The position numbers and the translations under genes are program-made. A stretch of DNA of 64,000 nucleotides from Propionicimonas sp020161015 (GTDB lineage: Bacteria; Actinomycetota; Actinomycetes; Propionibacteriales; Propionibacteriaceae): positions 1-64,000 of the forward strand of contig NZ_CAXWGX010000003.1 in NCBI RefSeq assembly GCF_964266745.1. The letters run 5' to 3'. Each line of letters opens with the position of its first letter. The stretch's first letter is position 1. The notes under the pieces were generated by a model. That model was not told the DNA's origin, made no database searches, and worked only from the letters and a program-made list of their open reading frames with translations. Of the stretch, positions 13,880-22,235 are shown in pieces.

Positions 13880-16448
13880 GGGCGCGCACCACCTCGACGC
13901 GGTGCTCGCCCGAGCAGAACAGCCACGACGGCGGCAGGGTGACGACGTCGTCCACCACGCGCGCGGCGCAGGGACGCCAGCGTTCGCCACCGTCCACCGA
14001 GCGGTGGACGCCCGCGGCGCCGGCCGCGAGCACCAGCCGGTCGCCGTTGTCGAGCACGGTGCCGGACACCGAGGACAGCGCGGTGAACCGGCGCCGGTCG
14101 CGCAGCGGCAGGCCGCAGTTCACGTCGGGCGCCACCCAGGTGGGGTCGGCCGTCCCCAGTTCCAGGGCGAGGATGCCGCTGCTCTGGCTGGCGGCGAACG
14201 CCGTCGTGCCGATCACGCGCACCATCCAGCAACTGCCGCCCGTCCAGCCCTTGGAGAGCTCCTGCCACTGCCCGGACATCGTGGGCACGTCGACAGCGCC
14301 GAGCTCGTCGATCGGCAACCGGGCTGCCCCCGTCCCGTCCCCCTCCGGCGCCGCCCGCGGCGCCCACAGGAACACCCGCGGGCCGTCGTACTGCACCGAC
14401 AGCGAGCGGATCTCCTCACCGGCGGGGCGGACCAGCCGGAACGAGTCCGGGGCGCCCGCGCTGGCCGACAGCCAGACCCCGCCGGCCGCCTCCGCTGCGA
14501 GCGCGACGCCCACGCGTCCGCGGACGTCGGTGAACGCTGCGACGGCGTGGAACCCCCGGTCGGGCTGCGTGGGGTCGACGAGGTTCGGTACAGGCACCGC
14601 CCCGGGCGCCATCGCGATCTCGTACAGGCCCTTCGTGCCCGCGGCGAGGATCGTCGGCGTGCCGCCGCGGTCGAGCCAGAGCATGTCGTTGATGCCGAAG
14701 CCGAGGTCGGCGACGGTGAGCCAGTTCGTGCCTAGGTCGGTGCTCACCCGGATCCGGCAGCCGTCACCGTGGTCGGTGGCGATCGCGACATGCCCGGGCA
14801 GGTTGCGCCCGCCCCCGCGCCCGGCGACCGCCTGCGGCCAGGTGGCGACAGAGCGGACGGTCTCCGCCCCGAACACCCCGCACGTCTCCCAGCCCTCGCC
14901 GTAGTTCGTGGTGCGGAACAGCCGGGGGCCCTGGGCGACGAACCACGTGCCGGGCTGGCCGTCGGCGCGGACGAGGTCGGTGGCGTCCGCGTCGGGCACC
15001 TCCGCGAGCTCCAGGCGGACGCGCTCCACGTACTGCACGCCGGGCTCGGCCTGTTCCAGCGACCGGTAGAGGTTGGACACCCGCAGCGGGCGTCCGAAGC
15101 CCGCCCCGGTGTCGTCCCCCGGCTCGGGGACGGGGGTGATCGTGCGGGCCAGGCGGGCGAGGATGCGTTCGCGCACCGCGTCGGCGTTCTCGTCGGGACG
15201 CACGACCACGCGGGCGTCCACGGAGACCTGCTTGTAGCTGCCCCAGGTGACGATCGGCACCGCTCCGATGGTGGCCCGCTCGGCCAGGTGGGCGGCCACC
15301 TCGCGGCGCACCTCCTCGCGCGCGTTGGCCTCGAGGGCCTCCCGGGTCACCCGTCCCTGGGGACGCTGGGCGTGGGGCACGTGCGGCACGAGCACCACCT
15401 CGACCTCGCCCGGCGCGGCGAACGCCCACGCCTCCCTCCGGGTCACGGCGTGCGCCCGCTCCACCCCGCCGTTGCGGGTGGCGAGCACCTCGTAGTCGCG
15501 GGCGGTGACGGCGCGGTCCCGCGCCTGGAAGTCGGCCGGGCCGCGGCGCAGGGCACTGCCCAGTTCCTCCGCGTCCCGCCCGCCGGTGGCGGCCTCGTGA
15601 TTGGCCACCTTGGTGCCGTCGGGCAGCGCGTCCCGCAGCACGGTGAGCGTCCCCGGTCCCACGTTGCCGCGCTCCCCGCCACCGGTGCGGTAGGACGCGA
15701 TCACGGCCATCCCCGCGCCGGGGACCACCGGCGGCGTCTCCTCCGACGGGTCGTACCAGGCGAAGCTCAGCGTCCCTGACGTCCGGTCCAGCCGGTACAC
15801 GGCCTCACCCGGGCGGGCGTCGGCGAACACGGCCACCTCGCGACAGATCCGGAACGAGCGGTCGCCGACGACGACCGCCTCGCCGGAGGCCGTCCCCGCG
15901 GTGTCGGCGACCTGGATCCCGATGCGCACCCCGGGCCCGGCGACCAGCGGCGCGGACGGCAGGAGGAACGACTGCCCGGGGCCGCCGTTGCCCGTGCCGA
16001 CCTCCACGTCGTCGTGCAGCAGCACGTCCGCGGCCTCCACCTGCGCGGTGGTCTGGTCGGCGGTGAGGCTCGCGTCGGCGAGCGTGACGAAGACGGGCGT
16101 CGGCGCCCCCGGCACCCCCGGCGGGCAGGTGACGCGGGTGCCGCGCGGGATCAGCATCGGTCGCCCGGGCTTGGGGCGCGTGAACTCCAGCACGGTCGAG
16201 GCCGCCCCGGGCGGGCCGAGGCTGGTGCCCAGCAGGTTCAGGAACGTGGCGTACAGGCGGTCGGGCACGCGGTTCAGCCGGTACAGCAGCACGTCGGTGA
16301 GGTGGGCGAAGGCCTCCACCAGCACGACGCCCGGGTCGTGAACGGTGAGGTCGGTCCAGGCGGGGTCGAGCTGGCGGATCCGGTCCACCGCCTCCGCGAC
16401 GAGGTCGGTGAAGTTGCGGTCGTCGAGGTTGGGGACGGGGACGCTCAT
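13872..16448 (-). CDS. baseplate assembly protein J (gp6-like; TIGR02243-like) fused to a BNR beta-propeller
   Basis: An 858-residue protein. Residues 1 to ~495 form the baseplate-wedge J domain (NLDDRNFTDLVAEAVDRIRQ, WTDLTVHDPGVVLVEAFAHL, LGPPGAASTVLEFTRP, DFQARDRAVTARDYEVLA, LRVSNLYRSLEQAEPGVQYV). Residues ~500-858 are different: they contain Asp-box/BNR signatures (FRTTNYGEGWETC, RVSTDLGTNWLTV, HRSVDGGERWRPC), as in sialidase-type propellers. Wedge proteins of this kind form the ring that triggers sheath contraction. The propeller may make the wedge bind a ligand. ATG 16448 overlaps the gp25 stop (ATGA); longer upstream frames are not J-like. Confidence 0.9.
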   Translation of the reverse strand: MSVPVPNLDDRNFTDLVAEAVDRIRQLDPAWTDLTVHDPGVVLVEAFAHLTDVLLYRLNRVPDRLYATFLNLLGTSLGPPGAASTVLEFTRPKPGRPMLIPRGTRVTCPPGVPGAPTPVFVTLADASLTADQTTAQVEAADVLLHDDVEVGTGNGGPGQSFLLPSAPLVAGPGVRIGIQVADTAGTASGEAVVVGDRSFRICREVAVFADARPGEAVYRLDRTSGTLSFAWYDPSEETPPVVPGAGMAVIASYRTGGGERGNVGPGTLTVLRDALPDGTKVANHEAATGGRDAEELGSALRRGPADFQARDRAVTARDYEVLATRNGGVERAHAVTRREAWAFAAPGEVEVVLVPHVPHAQRPQGRVTREALEANAREEVRREVAAHLAERATIGAVPIVTWGSYKQVSVDARVVVRPDENADAVRERILARLARTITPVPEPGDDTGAGFGRPLRVSNLYRSLEQAEPGVQYVERVRLELAEVPDADATDLVRADGQPGTWFVAQGPRLFRTTNYGEGWETCGVFGAETVRSVATWPQAVAGRGGGRNLPGHVAIATDHGDGCRIRVSTDLGTNWLTVADLGFGINDMLWLDRGGTPTILAAGTKGLYEIAMAPGAVPVPNLVDPTQPDRGFHAVAAFTDVRGRVGVALAAEAAGGVWLSASAGAPDSFRLVRPAGEEIRSLSVQYDGPRVFLWAPRAAPEGDGTGAARLPIDELGAVDVPTMSGQWQELSKGWTGGSCWMVRVIGTTAFAASQSSGILALELGTADPTWVAPDVNCGLPLRDRRRFTALSSVSGTVLDNGDRLVLAAGAAGVHRSVDGGERWRPCAARVVDDVVTLPPSWLFCSGEHRVEVVRAHG

Positions 16449-16873
16449 CGCCGTCCGCCCTGGGTCGGCACGGCGACGGCCACCGCGTCGGTGGCGAGCG
16501 TGGACTGGATCCGGTAGGTCATGCGAACCTCCAGCAGGGACGGGTCGTCCTCGGGCACCTGCGCGACCACCTCGAGGATCTTCACGCGCTTCTCCCAGGT
16601 CTCGACGGCCTGGGTGACGTAGTGGATGGCGAGTCCGGCGGTGGTGTCGTCCGCCCCCTCGAAGGCGAGCCGCCACAGGTGGCAGCCGTACGCCGGCCGG
16701 TTCACCCGCTCGCCCGGACGGGTGCTGAGCAGCAGCAGGAGCGCCTGCCGGATGGATGCGGCGTCGTCGACGGTGGCCAGGCGCCCGCGCGGGTCGAGCC
16801 GCATGCCGGGAGCCACGTCGTCGTCGAACCCGGGGATCGCGAACGCGACGGCCCGGAAGCGGGGCGCGCTCAT
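16445..16873 (-). CDS. baseplate wedge protein, GPW/gp25 family
   Basis: A 142-residue protein of the T4 gp25 / Afp9 type. It has the family pattern LDPRGRLATVDDAASIRQAL, then LLLLSTRPGERVNRPAYGC and LAIHYVTQAVETWEKRV, followed by ILEVVAQVPEDDPSLLEVRM. gp25 sits in the inner baseplate and nucleates sheath assembly. The E-x-R-like core shows as TRPGERVNRP. The length is at the upper end for the family. Both ends overlap neighbours as ATGA. Confidence 0.93.
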   Translation of the reverse strand: MSAPRFRAVAFAIPGFDDDVAPGMRLDPRGRLATVDDAASIRQALLLLLSTRPGERVNRPAYGCHLWRLAFEGADDTTAGLAIHYVTQAVETWEKRVKILEVVAQVPEDDPSLLEVRMTYRIQSTLATDAVAVAVPTQGGRR

Positions 16874-17202
16874 CGGTCGGCCCCCACGAACCGCTGGCCG
16901 GGCTCACGGACGGTGTAGTGCGTCGGCGGGACCCCGTCCGTCATCCCGTCGATGCTGTCCAGGCACACCTTCGCCCCGCCGATCCGGACGAACTCGGAGT
17001 AGCCGCGGATGACGGCGAGGGTGTGGTTGCACTGCTTGGTGTTGGTGCTGATGTTCGGGCACATCGAGATCTCCCGGCCCTCCGGGTCGGTGGCGACAAG
17101 CACCGGCTCGGCAGCGATCCGCACCCACTCCTGGCTCGCGGTGTTGGCGACCTTGCCGTCGTGGCCGCAGCGCAGCACGCCGGGAAGGACGAGCATCATC
17201 AT
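16870..17202 (-). CDS. PAAR-like spike-tip protein
   Basis: A 110-residue protein directly after the VgrG-like gene, where Afp10-type tips are coded. It is beta-rich with no membrane segment. Cysteines lie at residues 12, 48, 58 and 80, with His 14 and His 60 nearby, a set that could bind a metal ion as PAAR tips do. MCPNISTNTKQCNH and VRIGGAKVCLDS are landmarks. I place it as PAAR-like (DUF4280-type) by size and position rather than by a clear PAAR motif. It would sharpen the spike or carry cargo. The start overlaps the upstream stop as ATGA; three Met codons in a row make the exact start uncertain by 2 residues. Confidence 0.7.
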   Translation of the reverse strand: MMMLVLPGVLRCGHDGKVANTASQEWVRIAAEPVLVATDPEGREISMCPNISTNTKQCNHTLAVIRGYSEFVRIGGAKVCLDSIDGMTDGVPPTHYTVREPGQRFVGADR

Positions 17203-18755
17203 GGCGCCTCCTCGAAGTCGACGGTGCGGGCCCGCACCCTCAGCGCACGACCGGGTGCTTCGATGAGCACGTCGGTGGCCGCGGTGATACGCACCAGGGC
17301 CGGCCCCAGCTCGACCGAGGAGCCGTGGCCGTCGGTGAGGGAGAGGATCCGGTTCGTCCCGTCGAGCACCACCTGCTGCCCGTCCCGGGTGCGCACCAGC
17401 GCCGTCGCCCCGCGCTCCGGCGCACCGCCGGCCAGCGCGGGGGCCGCCTGGGCGGAGTTCCTGGGACGCTCCGTGCGCGGCAGCGGCGGGCTGTCGGGGC
17501 CGTACAGGCCGCCCAGCACGATGGCGTGCGCCGGGTCGTGGCCGGGCAGCAGCACCAGGACGTGGTCGTCCACCTCCGGTAGCGCGACGACGCCCTTGTC
17601 GGCGCCCGCCGCCGGGAGCAGCACCGGGGCCCAGCCGGTCTCCAGGTCGGGGTAGGCCGGCAGCCGGACGCGGACCCGCCCGCGGTCCTCGGGGTCGTCC
17701 ACGTCGCTCACCACGCCGAGCGTCACCTGGTCGCGCGCCCGCGGCCGTGGCGGGGCCGGCGGGCGGGACGACAGCGTGGTCTCGTAGCCGGTCACGGTGA
17801 TCTCGTGCGTCGCCTCGGTGACGGGGTACACGCCTTCGACCGCGGAGCGCACGCCCTGGAGCCGCACGCGTCCGCCGGCCTGGAGGGCGGGGTCACCGTC
17901 CACCACCAGCACGGCCGTCACCTCGCCCTGGCTGCGGACGTCGAGGTCGGCGCCGGCCAGCGCGGTCGGCTGGGTGAGCGACCCCTGGCGGAGCTCGTCG
18001 GCGCGCACCAGGTCGCCGCCGCCGCCGAGGCGGCCCGGCCCCGGGTCGGCGCGCACCTGGGCGACCGGTCCGGACGCCGAGGCGCGGCCGGTGTCGGCCT
18101 GCGTGCTCACCGGGTCCCACCAGGTGGCCTCGGCGCCGCGGAAGGCCGGTTCGGCCGACACCTCGATCTCCGCGGCGTGGAGGGTGGAGCCGTACGCGAC
18201 GGTGGCCGGCTCCCCGTCCCCCGCGGTCGGCACCAGGTGCAGGGTGCCGCCCCGCACGACCGGGTGCCGCCCGTGGCGCCCGGCGACCTCGACGAGCAGG
18301 TCGAGGTCGGAGCGGGCCACCTGGTACACCGGGCCGAGCGGGTCGGCGGGCGCTTCCACCGCCAGGCCGGTGCCGGCGGCCAGCGCCTCGGTGAGCGCGC
18401 GCAGGTCGGTGTCCTCCAGCAGCCGCGTCGACTGCCTCTTCCGCAGCCGGTGCAGGGCGTCGTAGGCGCGCACCCGCACCTGGCGGCCGGTGTCGGCGCG
18501 GTAGCTGTACTCCACGACGGTCACCTCGCCGCTGAACAGCGGCGTCCGGCGTCCGCCGAGCTCGATGCGCAGCGCGTCCCCGGTGTCTGGGGACACTCCC
18601 AGCGCGTCCTCCGCTGCCCACGCCACCTGGCACTGGGTCGGCTGCCCGAGCGCGGAGTGCACCAGGATCCGGACGATCCGGGCGGTGTCGGCCGCTGCGA
18701 GGCGCTGGCCGCCGAGGGTGACGATCAGCTCCGGGAGCCCCTGCACCTGCCTCAT
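17199..18755 (-). CDS. VgrG-like spike protein (gpD/gp27-gp5 type; Afp8 role)
   Basis: A 518-residue protein. The N-terminal half is like phage late-control gene D/gp27 (MRQVQGLPELIVTLGGQRL; VVEYSYRADTGRQVRVRAYD; LHRLRKRQSTR). Then comes a gp5-like OB-fold at about residues 360-430 (VTLGVVSDVDDPEDRGRVRV, PAYPDLETGWAPVLLP, VDDHVLVLLPGHDP, IVLGGLYGPDSPPLP). The C-terminus is a beta-helix-like spike stem (QQVVLDGTNRILSLTDGHGS). The lysozyme domain of T4 gp5 is absent, as in eCIS spikes. ATG 18755 overlaps the previous stop (ATGA). It sits at the tip of the inner tube and should carry the PAAR-like protein. Confidence 0.93.
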   Translation of the reverse strand: MRQVQGLPELIVTLGGQRLAAADTARIVRILVHSALGQPTQCQVAWAAEDALGVSPDTGDALRIELGGRRTPLFSGEVTVVEYSYRADTGRQVRVRAYDALHRLRKRQSTRLLEDTDLRALTEALAAGTGLAVEAPADPLGPVYQVARSDLDLLVEVAGRHGRHPVVRGGTLHLVPTAGDGEPATVAYGSTLHAAEIEVSAEPAFRGAEATWWDPVSTQADTGRASASGPVAQVRADPGPGRLGGGGDLVRADELRQGSLTQPTALAGADLDVRSQGEVTAVLVVDGDPALQAGGRVRLQGVRSAVEGVYPVTEATHEITVTGYETTLSSRPPAPPRPRARDQVTLGVVSDVDDPEDRGRVRVRLPAYPDLETGWAPVLLPAAGADKGVVALPEVDDHVLVLLPGHDPAHAIVLGGLYGPDSPPLPRTERPRNSAQAAPALAGGAPERGATALVRTRDGQQVVLDGTNRILSLTDGHGSSVELGPALVRITAATDVLIEAPGRALRVRARTVDFEEAP

Positions 18756-19492
18756 CGCGGACCCTCCCCGCTGGGCGGCACCGCGAGCGGCCCGACGAAG
18801 TCGAGGGGGTCGTCGATGTCGTTGTAGAGCAGCAGTTCCTTCCACTGGAAGGGGTTGCCGAAGGCCTCGAGCGAGAACAGCCCGAGCCGGGTCGGGCTGA
18901 TGGTGGCCTCCCCCTCCTCCACGGACGGGCTGCCCTCGTCCACCACGTCGAGGGCGGCGACGGCGGGCGCGGACAGGTCGATGGCCGGCAGCCGCTGGGC
19001 GAGCTCCCAGGCCTCACCGCCCTCCTCGTCCGCGGCCGTGCCGACGCGCACGAAGGTCAGCCGGAGCCAGGAGCGCAGCGGCGAGCCGTCCGTGGCGAAC
19101 CGGTCGAACCGCTCGGCGACCTCGGTGATGATGCCGGGGATCGACCAGGCCTGCCCCCACAGCACCCGCACCAGCGGGGGCCGGCGCTGACGCTGCACCT
19201 CCGCGGAGTTCTCGGCCAGCGCCCAGATCCTGCGCGTGAGCTGGCGGACGTCGGAGGCCTCGAGGTTGACCGGCAGCAGGTCGATGTCGAACAGCAGGTC
19301 GAGCTTCAGCTCGGTGCGCCCGCCGCCGGTGAACAGCAGCGGGTCGTCGGCCAGCCCCGACCCGGTGAGCCGCCCGCCGGAGGACTGCCGTGCCTCCACG
19401 CCCGCGGTGCGCGTCATCACCACGGTCTCGGGGTTGAGGAGGCAGAAGATCTGCTCCCCGGTCTCCTCGACGAGGAAGGCGATCGTCTCCAT
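18752..19492 (-). CDS. CIS tube-initiator / LysM-type baseplate protein (Afp7 role)
   Basis: A 246-residue protein. Residues ~10-165 are of the CIS tube-protein type: IFCLLNPETVVMTRTAGVEA, TELKLDLLFDIDLLPV, DVRQLTRRIWALAENS, then PPLVRVLWGQAW and SPLRSWLRLTFVRV. The C-terminus (LGLFSLEAFGNPFQWKELLL, then IDDPLDF) corresponds to the degenerate LysM-like segment of these proteins. In Afp and PVC the Afp7-type protein joins the spike hub to the tube. The gene starts 1 nt after the Pro-rich gene stop and overlaps the VgrG-like gene (ATGA). Confidence 0.88.
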   Translation of the reverse strand: METIAFLVEETGEQIFCLLNPETVVMTRTAGVEARQSSGGRLTGSGLADDPLLFTGGGRTELKLDLLFDIDLLPVNLEASDVRQLTRRIWALAENSAEVQRQRRPPLVRVLWGQAWSIPGIITEVAERFDRFATDGSPLRSWLRLTFVRVGTAADEEGGEAWELAQRLPAIDLSAPAVAALDVVDEGSPSVEEGEATISPTRLGLFSLEAFGNPFQWKELLLYNDIDDPLDFVGPLAVPPSGEGPR

Positions 19493-19493
19493 G

Positions 19494-20546
19494 TCAGGTC
19501 GCCGCCTGTTCCGCGGTCAGCCGGACGCGGCGCTCCAGCGCCGGCACGGGGTCCGGGACGGCCGGGGCGGGCGCGCGCCGCGTGGGCAGCGGGGGCCACA
19601 GGTGTTCGGGGAGGACGCCCGGCAGGTCGGGGACGGACTGTCCCGGGCCGGGTCGGACCGGCGGCGGCACGGGGAGGGGCGTGGCGTCCGATGCCGGCTG
19701 CTCCGCCACCTCCGGCGAGGGCCACGCCCTCGGCCGGACGGGCCCGGCTGCCTGCTCTGGCGGGCCGGGCAGGTCCTGCGGCGGGACGGAGCCGGTCCCG
19801 CGATCGTGTGGTGGCGCGGCGTCGCCGGGGCGGTGACCGACCTCCTGCGGGCCGGCGGTGTGTCGCGCGTCCGGACGGACCGCCGGGGCAGCCGAGGCCC
19901 GCGGGCGGACCAGGGGCGCGAACCCCGCGCCCGGCTCCGGGGCAGCGGGTGGCGCCTGCGAGGGACGCTGCGCGACTGGTACCGCCCGGGATGCGGGCGG
20001 GTCGGGGCGGCGCAGGCCGCGCGGACGCACCCACGCCCCGGCCTCCTCGCGACGCGGTCGCACGACCGGCGCGGCCGGCTCACGGGCGGCCTGTGCGGCG
20101 CCCTCCTCGCTGCCGGGACGGAGCGGGGCGGCCGGGTCGTCGGTGTGCCGGTGTGGCCCCCGTGCGCGCGGCGGGCCGGCGGGCCGGGGCGGCTCCGGGA
20201 CGCTCCGGGTGTCCCGAGTGTCTCCGGCCGGCCGGGCGGGCGCGGGCCTCATGGGACGGCCGGGTGCCGGGGCCGGCGGCGCGACGGTGTCCCGCGGCGG
20301 TGCAGCCGCGGACCCGGACGGCGGCTCGGTGTCCCCGAACCGCCAGCGGCGCATCCGGTAGGTGCGCCCCTCACGGCCCGCCCGACGTGCCGCTGCGCGG
20401 ACGCGCTCGGCCCAGAAGTCGGGGGCGCCGTCCAGGACGACGCCCTCGGGGGCGGGGTCGAGCGTCTCGGCGAACCCCCTCAGCCAGCCGGCGAGCCGGC
20501 TACGCCATGGGGGTTGCCGGAGCACTCGTGGGTGCTGCCGAGGCAT
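19494..20546 (-). CDS. Pro/Arg-rich, probably disordered CIS protein
   Basis: A 350-residue protein that I cannot assign to a family. The N-terminal ~70 residues look ordered (WRSRLAGWLRGFAETLD, APDFWAERVRAAARRAG). Residues ~75-310 are a low-complexity Pro/Ala/Arg/Glu linker. A short end motif (LPEHLWPPLPTRR, then ALERRVRLTAEQ) looks like a binding peptide. It lies between the tube and the tube-initiator genes, where some actinobacterial eCIS clusters carry a similar Pro-rich gene. ATG 20546 overlaps the tube gene by 47 nt; GTG 20525 is another possible start. It could replace the missing tape measure or be cargo; both are guesses. Confidence 0.65.
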   Translation of the reverse strand: MPRQHPRVLRQPPWRSRLAGWLRGFAETLDPAPEGVVLDGAPDFWAERVRAAARRAGREGRTYRMRRWRFGDTEPPSGSAAAPPRDTVAPPAPAPGRPMRPAPARPAGDTRDTRSVPEPPRPAGPPRARGPHRHTDDPAAPLRPGSEEGAAQAAREPAAPVVRPRREEAGAWVRPRGLRRPDPPASRAVPVAQRPSQAPPAAPEPGAGFAPLVRPRASAAPAVRPDARHTAGPQEVGHRPGDAAPPHDRGTGSVPPQDLPGPPEQAAGPVRPRAWPSPEVAEQPASDATPLPVPPPVRPGPGQSVPDLPGVLPEHLWPPLPTRRAPAPAVPDPVPALERRVRLTAEQAAT

Positions 20547-21012
20547 CGTCCAGCTCCAACCGGTCGTAGGCGAGCGTCAGGGACTCGATGGCGATCTCGT
20601 TGCCGCCGGCGTCGAGGTCGGGCGCGAACAGTGCGCACGGCCAGGAGCCGATCAGGTTCAGCCGCCGCACCTCCCGCGAGCCGGAGTCGTCGAGCATCGC
20701 GATCGAGACGTTCTCTCGGCGCACGCGGCCCTCGATGGCCTCGAACAGCCAGCGGATCATCGCCGTGGAGTCGGTCAGCCCGTACCTCAGCGTGACCGGC
20801 AGGTACTCCACCCGTCCGGGGATCGCCCGCACCTGGGCGTGCTCGCCGCCGGCCCGGTAGAGGATGCGCTCGAGCTTCACGCCGAGGCCCTCGATCTTCA
20901 CGAAGTGGGCCTGCACCGTCCCCTGGAACTCGAACTTGAAGTTGTAGGCGCGGTACGGGTCCTGCGGTGCCCCCGGAGCGGCCTGCGGCTGGGGCTGGGG
21001 CTGGATGGTCAT
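20500..21012 (-). CDS. CIS inner tube protein (gp19-type; Afp1/5 role)
   Basis: A 170-residue member of the phage tail tube gp19 family. It has the family sequence DPYRAYNFKFEFQGTVQAHF, then KIEGLGVKLERILYRAGG, YLPVTLRYGLTDSTAMIRWL, and LIGSWPCALFAPDLDAGGNE with IAIESLTLAYDRLEL near the end. Gln/Pro-rich residues 1-18 and an Ala/Pro-rich C-terminus flank the core. Hexamers of this protein stack into the tube that is driven out by the sheath. Only one tube gene is present; Afp-type clusters have two or more. ATG 21012 overlaps the sheath stop (ATGA). Confidence 0.94.
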   Translation of the reverse strand: MTIQPQPQPQAAPGAPQDPYRAYNFKFEFQGTVQAHFVKIEGLGVKLERILYRAGGEHAQVRAIPGRVEYLPVTLRYGLTDSTAMIRWLFEAIEGRVRRENVSIAMLDDSGSREVRRLNLIGSWPCALFAPDLDAGGNEIAIESLTLAYDRLELDDASAAPTSAPATPMA

Positions 21013-22232
21013 CTCACTCCCGTCGACTGGACGGCGGCCAGGTCGGCCGACTGGCTCAACTGGAACACCACGAACTCGGCCGGCTTCACCGGCGCGATCC
21101 CGATGAGGGTGACCACCCGGCCGGCGTCACGGACCTCGGGCGGGTTGGTCTCCGCGTCGCACTTGACGAAGAACGCCTGCTGCGGTGTCTCCCCGACCAG
21201 GGCCCCGTCGCGCCACACGTTGGTGAGGAACGCGGTGACGTCCCTGCGCAGCGCCGCCCACAGCGGGTGGTGGTTGGGCTCGAACACGGCCCAGCGCGTG
21301 CTCTTCAGCACGGTCTCCTTGATCATGTTCGTGAGTCGCCGCACGTTGATGTAGCGGAACTCGCTCGACTCGGCGGCGAGCGTCCGACCGCCCCAGACCA
21401 GGAGGCCCTCGCCCGGGAAGAACCGGATGCAGTTGATGCCGGCGGGGTTGAGCACCTCCTGCTCGCCCTTCGACACCGGGCGGACGATCCCCAGCGCCCC
21501 CGCGATCGGGGTGTTGGCCGGCGCCTTGTGGACGCCGCGGGTGGCGTCCGTGCGGGCCCACACGCCGGCGAGGTGCCCCGACGGCGGTGCGGTGACCTGC
21601 TTGCCCGAGACCGGGTCGTTCACGATCAGCCACGGGAAGTAGGCCGCCGCGTACCCGCCCGGCGAGATCGGCGGACGCAGCCCGCGCCCGGCCGGCGCGG
21701 CGGAGGCAGCGTCCCCGCCGCCCGAGGCCGCCGGGGCGGTCACCGTCCCCACCTCGGTGAGCTGGTTGACGTCGTCCACCTGCTCGACGGTGTCGAGGAT
21801 CGCCACCCGGTCCTGGCGGAGCTCGTGCTCGCAGTGGGTGATCAGCGCGTCGTAGGACGCCGGGTCGGTGTAGCCGGGGGCGGCCACGATCGCGACGTCG
21901 TCCACGGCCTCCAGCAGGGTGAGCCCGGTCGGGCGCTTGGCGGTACCCGTGAGGCTGCCGCCCGTCCCGACGTTGACGACGTAGGCCCGGGTGCCGCCGT
22001 TGGAGAAGAACCCGTACACGGCCGTGCTCAGCGGTGTGCCCTCCGTGGCGTCGCCGACGAACGTCCTGACGAACTGGGTCCAGTTGTCGATCGGCACCAC
22101 GACGTCCTTGGGGGCGTCCTTGCCGGGCGCGACCCCGACCACCCCCAGGCTGCTGGTCCCGACTCTCCCGAACGGTCTGGTACCGCCCGGCACCTCTTCG
22201 ACGTACACCCCTGGCGCGCGGTAGTCCGGCAT
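21009..22232 (-). CDS. CIS contractile sheath protein
   Basis: A 407-residue sheath. The N-terminal signature YRAPGVYVEEVPGGTRPF is diagnostic. FSNGGTRAYVVNVGTGG follows, and VWGGRTLAAESSEFRYINVR, RLTNMIKETVLKSTRWAVFE and a C-terminal domain (VVTLIGIAPVKPAEFVVFQL) complete the contractile core. A variable insertion of about 60 residues (GGGDAASAAPAGRGL) is small for an outer domain. The sheath contracts and drives the tube and spike. A single sheath gene fits a one-layer, simple particle. It begins 3 bp after the DUF4255 stop. Confidence 0.96.
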   Translation of the reverse strand: MPDYRAPGVYVEEVPGGTRPFGRVGTSSLGVVGVAPGKDAPKDVVVPIDNWTQFVRTFVGDATEGTPLSTAVYGFFSNGGTRAYVVNVGTGGSLTGTAKRPTGLTLLEAVDDVAIVAAPGYTDPASYDALITHCEHELRQDRVAILDTVEQVDDVNQLTEVGTVTAPAASGGGDAASAAPAGRGLRPPISPGGYAAAYFPWLIVNDPVSGKQVTAPPSGHLAGVWARTDATRGVHKAPANTPIAGALGIVRPVSKGEQEVLNPAGINCIRFFPGEGLLVWGGRTLAAESSEFRYINVRRLTNMIKETVLKSTRWAVFEPNHHPLWAALRRDVTAFLTNVWRDGALVGETPQQAFFVKCDAETNPPEVRDAGRVVTLIGIAPVKPAEFVVFQLSQSADLAAVQSTGVR

Positions 22233-22235
22233 GGG

